Shown here piece by piece: positions 1 to 5,380 of a DNA stretch of 5,380 bases. The stretch is taken from NCBI GenBank assembly GCA_022447405.1, contig JAKVCE010000174.1, positions 1 through 5,380 of the forward strand. Reading direction: 5' to 3'. The stretch is from Planctomycetota bacterium. Lineage in GTDB: Bacteria; Planctomycetota; UBA1135; GCA-002686595. Under the pieces are notes generated by a model. The model was not told the origin of the DNA. It did not search any database and saw nothing but the letters and a program-made list of their open reading frames with translations. Position 1 is the first letter of the stretch. Each line of letters opens with the position of its first letter. The translations under genes were made by a program, and so were the position numbers.

Positions 1-492
1 CTTAGACCCCTTCCGATACCGCGCGGTGATCTCCATGGCAGCACCCCGGTTGGAGTTGCTCACCCTGCCAGCGTAGCTCACGCGATTCCCATAGTGCGTG
101 ACGCCATCTATGGCGTACTGATACTCAACCTTCGCTCGATAGGTCGTCCCACCTCCATCGTTTGAGCGGCTGCGAACGATATCTGTCGCGATCACTTCGC
201 CCTCCACCATGGGCCAGCTCTCGCTCTCCGTAGCGCGGTTGATGGAGAAGATCCCGGCGGAGAGGCAGAGGCCTCCCACCAGGGTGAAGATCGGCGCCCC
301 GATCTTCAGGAAGCCGTTGGCTGAGCGCTCTTTGTGCACCGCACGCAGGGACTCCAGCTCGGAGGCGCTGACGCTCTTGAGCACCTCACTCTGCGCCGAC
401 ATGTCCTTCATGCTCCGGCGCACGAGCTTGAATCCCAAGAACACGAAGACGGGGAGGATGAGCCCGAAGGTGATGAAGAAGACGTTGGTCAT
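1..492 (-). CDS. DUF3592-family membrane protein, C-terminus cut off by the window edge
   Basis: Reading the minus strand from ATG at 492 gives 164 uninterrupted codons running off the left edge. The protein starts MTNVFFITFG. A first hydrophobic segment lies at residues 3-22. A charged, probably cytoplasmic stretch follows at about 25-60 (RRSMKDMSAQ, then LESLRAVHKE). A second hydrophobic segment is at about 62-85. Next come ESWPMVEGEVI (residues 91-101) and the strand-rich YRAKVEYQYAIDG (118-130), then THYGNRVSYAG. A Trp-Pro followed by GxV and then a V.Y.Y...G.....R pattern is typical of DUF3592 proteins, whose function is unknown. The family usually ends soon after a YPxG-like motif, and RYRKG at 159-163 probably corresponds to it, so only a short tail should be missing. 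No Shine-Dalgarno sequence precedes 492. I chose this ATG because it directly precedes the hydrophobic segment. The gene diverges from the hydrolase at 573. The family call is from motif memory and is fairly confident. Confidence 0.8.
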   Translation of the reverse strand, partial: MTNVFFITFGLILPVFVFLGFKLVRRSMKDMSAQSEVLKSVSASELESLRAVHKERSANGFLKIGAPIFTLVGGLCLSAGIFSINRATESESWPMVEGEVIATDIVRSRSNDGGGTTYRAKVEYQYAIDGVTHYGNRVSYAGRVSNSNRGAAMEITARYRKGSK

Positions 493-572
493 GCGCTCAT
501 GGTGCCCGAGCAGACAACGCAGACCAAGGATGAGCGCACCACGCGCAGCGCAAAACCCACTATGCTGCGTCC
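493..572. promoter_or_regulatory. Divergent intergenic region, presumed to carry both promoters
   Basis: These 80 bases separate the start of the minus-strand DUF3592 gene from the start of the plus-strand hydrolase gene, so promoters for both genes are expected here. I see no convincing -35/-10 pair. TATGCT at 561-566 resembles a -10 box, but it lies only six bases before the ATG at 573 and has no -35 partner. It would imply a nearly leaderless transcript. Neither start has a clear ribosome binding site. The regulatory role is inferred from gene orientation only. Confidence 0.3.
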
Positions 573-2219
573 ATGAACCGCACCGCAAAGCTCGCCCTCT
601 TCGCCCTCTGCCTCTCCTCTCCGCATGAGCTCTACGCCCAGAGCGGCGGAGCCAAAGGCGGGGCTCACTACATCCCCGGTGATGTGAAGGTCGGCGAGAA
701 GACCTATCCCTACATCGTCCTCCCGCCCCTCGAGGTCGTCGAAGGCGAGGAGTACCCGCTCTTCCTCTTCCTGCACGGCGCCGGCGAGCGCGGGAGCGAC
801 AACGAGCGCCAGAAGGGCCACTTCCCGAACCGGATGGCTGGCGAGTGGTACCGCGAGCGCTTCCCCGGCTACGTGCTCGCCCCGCAGTGCCCGAAGGGAG
901 TCAAGTGGGCCGACGTGGCTTACGGCGACCCGAAGAACAAGTCTGAGCCCTCAGATCCGATGCGCGCGGCGATCGCGGCGCTCGGTGAGGTCGTGCGGGA
1001 TCACCCCATCGACACGGACCGCATCATGCTCACCGGCCTCTCCATGGGCGGCTACGGCACCTTCGACCTCGCCTCCCGCTACCCCGGCTGGTTCGCTGCG
1101 GCAGCGGCGGTCTGTGGCGGCGCAGACGAGCGGCTCGCGCCGCGCTACGCTGGCCTCCCCATGCACGTCTGGCACGGCGACGCAGACCGCGTGATCTCGG
1201 TGGAGCGCTCGCGCGTGATGGTCCAGGCCATGAAGGAGCTCGGCCTCGAGGTCTACTACACCGAGCTGCCGGGCGTCCGACACAACTCCTGGGACAACGC
1301 CTACGGCAAAGACGGCTGCATCGATGAGCTCTTCCGAGAGCGGAGGGACCCCATGAAGATCCAACAAGCCACCGCCAAACTCCTCGCCGACGTCATCGCC
1401 CCCGACGAGCGCGTCGCCTTCCTCGGAGACTCGATCACGCAGGGCGGCAACAACCCAGGCGGCTACGTCGACCTCGTGCGCAAGGTCCTGAAGGAGCACA
1501 AGCCTGACTCGGTCGTCATCCCCGCCGGGATCAGCGGACACAAGGTCCCGGACCTCTTGAAGCGCTTCAAGCGCGACGTAATGGACAAGGGCGCGACCCT
1601 CGTCTTCATCTACATCGGCATCAACGACGTCTGGCACTCGACCTCCGGGAAAGGGACGTCAAAGGAGGACTTCGAAGCGGGCCTGCACACCCTCATCCAG
1701 GACCTCCGCGCCTCGGGCGCCGACGTCGTCCTCGCCACCCCCAGCGTGATCGGCGAGAAGCCACACGGCGAGAACTCCCTCGACGCGATGCTCACGGAGT
1801 ACGCCGCGATCTCCCGCAAGGTCGCGAGGCGCTCGGGCTTGTTGAGCTGCAGGTGCTGGACTTCAAGCAGGCTCCGCAGTCGCGATCGAGGGTCTGGCGC
1901 GAGCGCGCTGGACTCCTCCCACGCAGCCAGCGCGCCGGTCAAGTCTGCGAGCACTTCGAGGGCCTGCGCCCTGATGAATAAGACCTGGTGGAGGCGCGCG
2001 CGTGCGCCCCCGTCGGCGAGCGGGCCTTCGACGTGCGGGCGCAGGAGGGCCTCCGCCTCTTGGAGGAGCGCGCGACAGATGCCTGGGCGCTCATCGCCTA
2101 GCTCAGCCCGCGCCCGCTCGCGCAGGAGATCTGCGAGGGCGAAGGTTCTCCCCATGTCGTTCGGCGCCTCGGCCAGCCTGGCACGAGAGGAGTCCAGGAG
2201 CCGCTCCCACTCGAAGTAG
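573..2219 (+). CDS. Secreted two-domain hydrolase: alpha/beta-hydrolase esterase fused to an SGNH hydrolase with a scrambled 3' end
   Basis: The frame is open for 548 codons from ATG 573, but only about residues 1-419 (to roughly 1830) look like authentic protein. A signal peptide is visible: NRTAK, then hydrophobic LALFALCLSS, with cleavage near YAQ (residues 21-23). Residues 35-260 form an alpha/beta hydrolase of the predicted peptidase/phospholipase type (COG4099-like). HGAGERG (68-74) is the probable oxyanion loop, GLSMGG (155-160) holds nucleophile Ser157, HGDAD holds Asp203, and GVRHNSW holds His237, so the triad is complete. Residues 278-419 are an SGNH/GDSL hydrolase: GDSITQ with Ser287 (block I), AGISGH with Gly319 (block II), and GIND with Asn351 (block III). 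The expected block V (DGVHLN-like) is absent. From about residue 420 the protein becomes Arg/Ser/Ala-rich and is the antisense of the convergent propeller gene. It probably cleaves esters on polysaccharides or lipids outside the cytoplasm; the substrate is unknown. The first domain should be functional. The second appears broken unless the sequence here is misassembled. Confidence 0.8.
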   Translation: MNRTAKLALFALCLSSPHELYAQSGGAKGGAHYIPGDVKVGEKTYPYIVLPPLEVVEGEEYPLFLFLHGAGERGSDNERQKGHFPNRMAGEWYRERFPGYVLAPQCPKGVKWADVAYGDPKNKSEPSDPMRAAIAALGEVVRDHPIDTDRIMLTGLSMGGYGTFDLASRYPGWFAAAAAVCGGADERLAPRYAGLPMHVWHGDADRVISVERSRVMVQAMKELGLEVYYTELPGVRHNSWDNAYGKDGCIDELFRERRDPMKIQQATAKLLADVIAPDERVAFLGDSITQGGNNPGGYVDLVRKVLKEHKPDSVVIPAGISGHKVPDLLKRFKRDVMDKGATLVFIYIGINDVWHSTSGKGTSKEDFEAGLHTLIQDLRASGADVVLATPSVIGEKPHGENSLDAMLTEYAAISRKVARRSGLLSCRCWTSSRLRSRDRGSGASALDSSHAASAPVKSASTSRACALMNKTWWRRARAPPSASGPSTCGRRRASASWRSARQMPGRSSPSSARARSRRRSARAKVLPMSFGASASLAREESRSRSHSK

Positions 2220-4315
2220 CCGTTCAGCTCATAGTTGTTGAGGGTGAAGAGGGCGTCCGGACAGACGAGCAGGTTACCCGGGCTCCCGGAGGACCAGCGC
2301 GAGGGGTTCGCTAGGCGGAAGCCCTGGTGTCGGTCGACGTCAACTCGCCCAGCGAGCGTGGGCCAGACGACCCTGTCCTCCATGAGGACAGCGCGCGGCG
2401 TGTGGCTCGTGTTCTCCATGGACTCATCCTTCGCAATCCAGCGCACCCGGGTCGGCGCGCCGCTCCTCAAGCCGAGCGGAGACTCCATGGCGAGGACTCC
2501 TTGGCCTGAGAGAAACACGGTCGTGCGGTCACAGCCCACCAAGTGTGAGAGCCGCACCTTAGGGCTTCCCGTGAGCGACTCGAAGTCGCGCAGGCCCAAG
2601 CTCCACAGCATGGCACCGGTCTCGAGATCCAACCCGAAGAGGTCCCTCGAGTCGACCGGCGTGCACACGACGACCCCGTCGGCTACAGAGGGAGCAGTGT
2701 TGCTCCAGGTGGACTCACGGCGGCGGGTGGTGAAGCGCCCGCGCTGGGGGATCGCGGTCTGGTCATAGAGCGTCTCCCAGAGGAGCTCGCCGCCGAAGAG
2801 GTCCAGGCAGGCGACGGAGCCGAGCTGCGACAGCGCGAGGACGCGGTCTCCCTCGACCCGCAGCGGGGGAGCGGAGAACTCGGTCTGGTGGCGGTTGAAC
2901 ATGTTCAGCTCGCGCTGTCCGCTGATGACCTGCGTGTTCCAGATCAGCGCGCCGTCCTCGAGGTCGTAGCAGGCGACGTGGAAGGCGATACGCCCCTCGA
3001 GGCGGTAGGCCGGGACGAGGACGCGCCCGCCTGCGATGACGGCTGGGCCAGCGACGCGGCTGGACTCAGGGAAGGTCCCGCTCTCGCCATCCCAGTTCTC
3101 CGGTGGCATGTGTGCCCAGAGCTCCTCTCCGGACTCGAGGTCGAAGGCGAAGAGGCGACGATCCGGGATACGGCGGAGGATCGGGATGTGGTTGAAGTCT
3201 TGGTTCTCGTAGACCGCGAAGGGCACCTCGAGGGCACACACGGCGACACGATCTGTGAGGGCTGGGGCGATCACCGCGCTGTGGTGGTCGATTGCCTTGT
3301 GGAACTCATTTCGTTCAGAGGAGCTCAGCTTCTCCCAGCCCGGGGCTTCTCCGCTGTCCCAAAGGAGTTCGCCGCTGAAGGCGTTGACGCAGACCGCGCG
3401 CATCGAGGTGCTGATCACGACGCGGTGGTCAGCGCGGGTGGCGAAGAAGTTGTTGAAGTTGGAGCTGAAGGGGTGGTCCCGGGCGAGCTCGAAGGGCTCG
3501 GCCCAAGCGCTCGTCACGCCGGGCGAAGGGCACGCGTTGTCCTCTCCCTCGCCGGGGATCCGCAGCTCACCGTTCGGCGGTCGGCGCAGCGCAGCGTCGT
3601 AGCTCGGTGTGGACTCGAGGCTAGAGGCAGCGAGCTCGAGGCGCGCTCCTATAGCGGCGGCGTCAGGGCTCTCGCCTAGCCTGGCGGAGAGCGCGCGCCA
3701 CTCGGCGGGCGTGGAGAGCTGGAGCTGGGGATCTTCAAAGGCCCACGCGGCGCCGCGACGCCAAGCGTGCCGCGCCTCGTCGATGAGGCCGCGCTCCAGA
3801 GCGAGGTCTCCTAGGATCCACCACGCGCGCTCAGCCGCGCGGGTCAGCGGCCACCGCGACCCGACCCCCGCGAGGGCCTCGCGGTCGTTGGCGAGGAGCG
3901 CGCGCTCAAGCTCTGCTCCGGCCTGCTCCTCGTAGCGCCTGCGGTAGCTCTCCTTCGGTCCCTCGGGCAGGGCGAAGAGCTTGGCAGTGGCCCAGGGCCC
4001 CACTCCTTCGTGGACGGGTTGCTGAGAGCGCAGACCGCCGCCGAGGTCGACGCGCCCAGAGAGCAGGGCCTTGGAGTGCTCCTCCAAGAGCTCCTGGAGC
4101 ATGACCGAGGCCTCCTGCATCCGCTCCGCGGCCAGGTGGTCTTGGACCGCTGCGACGAGGCCTTGGGCTGCGCGGGTGTCCGGGAGAGAGAAGGAGCGCA
4201 CCTCCGCCTCGTCTGACTGCGTGATAGCGAGGGGAGCGAGCAGCAGCCAAGCAGCGACGCCGGTCGCTCTCTGACCCCGTCTACGCCCGCCTCTATTCAG
4301 CATCTCTCTACCCAT
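1610..4315 (-). CDS. Exported PQQ-like beta-propeller protein with flanking helical repeats, 3' end scrambled
   Basis: The frame is open for 901 codons from ATG 4315; about residues 1-830 (down to roughly 1826) look authentic. A second in-frame ATG at 4303 (MLNRGGRRRG) is equally possible and has the purine run GTAGAGAG directly before it. The N-terminus has an Arg-rich n-region (RGGRRRGQR) and a hydrophobic core (VAAWLLLAPLAI, 20-31), consistent with export. Residues about 48-85 and 160-192 are helical, resembling tetratricopeptide or related repeats (AWWILGDLALERGLIDEAR). Residues 290-705 form the propeller. Blade motifs of the DxxxGxxxW type end at Trp319, 400, 459, 513 and 571 (FDLESGEELW, YDLEDGALIW, LDLETGAMLW), with possible weaker blades at Trp626 and Trp703. 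Residues about 722-830 are again helical and TPR-like (LTGALAAWEESSALAP). Such propellers often act as scaffolds, and no PQQ-dehydrogenase catalytic signature was recognised, so enzymatic activity is not claimed. From about residue 831 the protein is the antisense of the SGNH gene and its natural C-terminus is missing. It lies 79 bases downstream of the amidotransferase-like gene. Confidence 0.82.
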   Translation of the reverse strand: MGREMLNRGGRRRGQRATGVAAWLLLAPLAITQSDEAEVRSFSLPDTRAAQGLVAAVQDHLAAERMQEASVMLQELLEEHSKALLSGRVDLGGGLRSQQPVHEGVGPWATAKLFALPEGPKESYRRRYEEQAGAELERALLANDREALAGVGSRWPLTRAAERAWWILGDLALERGLIDEARHAWRRGAAWAFEDPQLQLSTPAEWRALSARLGESPDAAAIGARLELAASSLESTPSYDAALRRPPNGELRIPGEGEDNACPSPGVTSAWAEPFELARDHPFSSNFNNFFATRADHRVVISTSMRAVCVNAFSGELLWDSGEAPGWEKLSSSERNEFHKAIDHHSAVIAPALTDRVAVCALEVPFAVYENQDFNHIPILRRIPDRRLFAFDLESGEELWAHMPPENWDGESGTFPESSRVAGPAVIAGGRVLVPAYRLEGRIAFHVACYDLEDGALIWNTQVISGQRELNMFNRHQTEFSAPPLRVEGDRVLALSQLGSVACLDLFGGELLWETLYDQTAIPQRGRFTTRRRESTWSNTAPSVADGVVVCTPVDSRDLFGLDLETGAMLWSLGLRDFESLTGSPKVRLSHLVGCDRTTVFLSGQGVLAMESPLGLRSGAPTRVRWIAKDESMENTSHTPRAVLMEDRVVWPTLAGRVDVDRHQGFRLANPSRWSSGSPGNLLVCPDALFTLNNYELNGYFEWERLLDSSRARLAEAPNDMGRTFALADLLRERARAELGDERPGICRALLQEAEALLRPHVEGPLADGGARARLHQVLFIRAQALEVLADLTGALAAWEESSALAPDPRSRLRSLLEVQHLQLNKPERLATLREIAAYSVSIASREFSPCGFSPITLGVARTTSAPEARRSWMRVCRPASKSSFDVPFPEVECQTSLMPM
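1818..1845. other. Breakpoint where two convergent genes both lose their 3' ends
   Basis: On the plus strand, SGNH-like sequence (EYAAISRKVA) is recognisable to about 1826, then turns into Arg/Ser/Ala-rich sequence. On the minus strand, the helical repeat sequence (LLEVQHLQLNKPERL) is recognisable down to about 1826-1840, then turns into unrelated sequence. Each frame continues through the antisense of the other gene, to the stops at 2217-2219 (plus) and 1610-1612 (minus). I see no insertion sequence, direct repeat or tRNA at the site. The two explanations are a real deletion or rearrangement and a chimeric assembly join; the sequence alone does not separate them. The exact base cannot be fixed without homologues. 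Confidence 0.65.
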
Positions 4316-4394
4316 ATAGGGAAGGATAGCCCCTCCGGTGCGGTGTGTGACAGGTGGGTTTTATCGAGTGTTGTAAGAGTCTCTCTCTTGAGCC

Positions 4395-5380
4395 TCAGAC
4401 CAGCTCCACGCGCTTCCGGAGCACCCACTCCAAGCTGAGCAGGCCGAGGGCTAGGAGCAGGGTGTACCACTCATCCCAGGCGTCATCGAGGCGGGTCGAG
4501 ACCGGCTCCCTGCGCTCTTCGCCTCCTGGGAACTTCTCGAGCAGCTCCTCGACCCTGGACAGGTGGAGCGCCTCGCCCGAGGTGAGCTCTGCGAGGAGCG
4601 CCATGGACTCGGGGTCCGGGGAGGGATCAGCGGTCTCAAGAGAGGGCAGCGCGACCTCAAACTCGGTGAAGGCTGGCGGCTCCCCGTCGCGCTCGAGCAC
4701 CACGCGCCAGCGGCCTGGGCGCTCCAAGGAGAAGCTCGCTCGGTAGAGGCCCTCGCGGCCCTCGACCTTGTCCATGCGCAGGCGCGTGCGCGCACCCTCT
4801 GGGTCTTCCAGCCAGGCCTCTTGCGAGCTCGCCTCCGCGGGCCGGTAGTCCTCGTCTAGGACGCGCGCCTCGACCGTGATCCGCTCCTCGAGAGACCAGA
4901 GGCTCTTGAGGCTGTCGAGCCGGACCCTGCGGTTGCCGCTCTTCAACCTGCCGAGGGCCAGCCAGCGGATGGCGTTCCGCCAGAAGCGCTCGTGGTACCT
5001 ATCCCCGAAGCGGTAGCGCCACATCCATGTCGAGTCGAGGGCCATGAACATCGTGCGACCCGCGGGGTAGTAGCCCACCGCGAGGAGGGGATAGCGACCG
5101 TGCGCGCCCTCGTCCGTGGGGTGACGAAGGAGCACCCGCGCGCCGGGCTTGGCGCGCGCGACAGTCTGGTACCAGTAGAAGCCGCGCAGTCCGGTCTCGC
5201 TCTCCCACAAGCGCCGGTTGACCTCGAGGTCAGGGTGGAGCCGGACGATCTGGTGGGGCGCCGTCGGGCTCTCGAGGCTCGGGCGCTGCTCTCGCTTCGT
5301 GTCCGTCGGCGCGGCGGCGCGCGCGTCGGCGTCGAGGGTGACCGGCAGGAGCTCCTCGAGGGTGGTGCCCTCGAAGGAGT
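4395..5380 (-). CDS. Putative glutamine-amidotransferase-like membrane protein, N-terminus beyond the window
   Basis: The minus-strand frame is open from the right edge to TGA at 4395-4397, showing 327 residues with no start in view. A TTG at 5208-5210 is in frame, but coherent sequence continues upstream of it (GTTLEELLPVTLDADA, then HQIVRLHPDLEVNRRLWE), so it is not the start. Visible residues 57-140 match the C-terminal half of the putative glutamine amidotransferase family (PF07090-like): WES..GLRGFYWYQ, AKPGARVLLRHP, YPLLAVGYYPAGRTMFMALDSTW, and RYRFGDRYHERFWRNAIRWLA. The catalytic Cys region would lie upstream, so activity cannot be judged, and many family members are degenerate. Residues about 155-245 look like a beta-sandwich domain (ITVEARVLDEDYRP, LYRASFSLERPGRWRV). 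Residues about 256-285 are helical. The end is a hydrophobic segment, YTLLLALGLLSLEWVL (305-320), followed by RKR, typical of large membrane-anchored planctomycete proteins of this type. The product is probably anchored with its bulk outside the cytoplasm. The propeller gene follows 79 bases downstream on the same strand. Confidence 0.75.
   Translation of the reverse strand, partial: SFEGTTLEELLPVTLDADARAAAPTDTKREQRPSLESPTAPHQIVRLHPDLEVNRRLWESETGLRGFYWYQTVARAKPGARVLLRHPTDEGAHGRYPLLAVGYYPAGRTMFMALDSTWMWRYRFGDRYHERFWRNAIRWLALGRLKSGNRRVRLDSLKSLWSLEERITVEARVLDEDYRPAEASSQEAWLEDPEGARTRLRMDKVEGREGLYRASFSLERPGRWRVVLERDGEPPAFTEFEVALPSLETADPSPDPESMALLAELTSGEALHLSRVEELLEKFPGGEERREPVSTRLDDAWDEWYTLLLALGLLSLEWVLRKRVELV

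Noticed and set aside
209..628. Plus-strand open frame opposite the DUF3592 gene
   Set aside because: The minus strand gives a coherent membrane protein with family motifs. The plus frame is Arg/Ser/Pro-rich shadow sequence and overlaps the hydrolase start.
489..821. Minus-strand open frame of 110 codons ending with a TGA that overlaps the DUF3592 start
   Set aside because: The ATGA-type overlap looks like translational coupling, but the frame is antisense to the signal peptide and first domain of the hydrolase and has no features of its own.
1844..1870. Shifted plus-strand frame reading ELQVLDFKQ, resembling the LxDLRxAF segment expected next in an SGNH hydrolase
   Set aside because: It would need a frameshift near 1830. 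The following sequence does not lead to a DGVHLN-like block, and the same bases encode helical repeat sequence on minus. I treat it as chance.
2888..3679. Long plus-strand open frame of 263 codons opposite the propeller gene
   Set aside because: It is the antisense shadow of the propeller domain. It is Val/Glu/Ala-rich with no recognisable motif, and the minus-strand frame carries clear blade motifs over the same bases.
4316..4340. GGAGGGG on minus as a ribosome binding site for the propeller gene
   Set aside because: It ends about 15 or more bases before the first ATG and is further from the second, outside the usual spacing.
4323..4353. Possible minus-strand promoter before the propeller gene: CTGTCA (complement of 4348-4353) and TATCCT (complement of 4323-4328)
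   Set aside because: The spacer is 19 bases, both boxes match sigma-70 consensus only partly, and the -10 would lie within about ten bases of the ATG at 4315. Too weak to annotate.
4375..4390. Small inverted repeat AAGAG/CTCTT just downstream of the amidotransferase-like stop
   Set aside because: The stem is only five A/T-containing pairs and no T-run follows in the transcribed direction, so it is not a convincing terminator.

Overview
The window is G+C-rich (about two thirds by eye) and densely coding. It has no RNA genes, mobile elements, long repeats or CRISPR array that I can see. The gene content suggests an environmental bacterium of Planctomycetota type or a related lineage: a secreted esterase joined to an SGNH hydrolase, an exported PQQ-type beta-propeller with helical repeats, a membrane-anchored glutamine-amidotransferase-like protein, and a DUF3592 membrane protein. 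Starts lack clear Shine-Dalgarno sequences. The lineage is inferred from gene families and composition, not from a marker gene.

Layout. Positions 1-492 (minus) hold a DUF3592-type membrane protein that runs off the left edge. An 80-base divergent intergenic region separates it from a plus-strand gene starting at 573. That gene has a signal peptide, a complete alpha/beta hydrolase domain with visible triad, and then the first two thirds of an SGNH/GDSL hydrolase. The minus strand from 4315 downwards encodes a large exported PQQ-like propeller protein with helical repeats before and after the propeller. Upstream of it on the same strand, 4395-5380 holds the C-terminal part of a putative glutamine-amidotransferase-like protein ending in a membrane segment. 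It runs off the right edge.

The most notable point is at about 1818-1845. The plus-strand SGNH domain and the convergent minus-strand propeller protein both lose recognisable sequence at the same place. Beyond it, each reading frame runs on through the antisense of the other gene, to 2219 on plus and to 1610 on minus, so two open frames overlap tail to tail by 610 bases. The SGNH domain lacks its final Asp-x-x-His block. Either a real deletion or rearrangement removed both 3' ends, or the contig is chimeric here.

The two minus-strand genes at the right could be one transcription unit, 79 bases apart. No pathway can be assembled from these four genes. They look like cell-envelope and secreted accessory functions. 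I found no convincing undescribed system.
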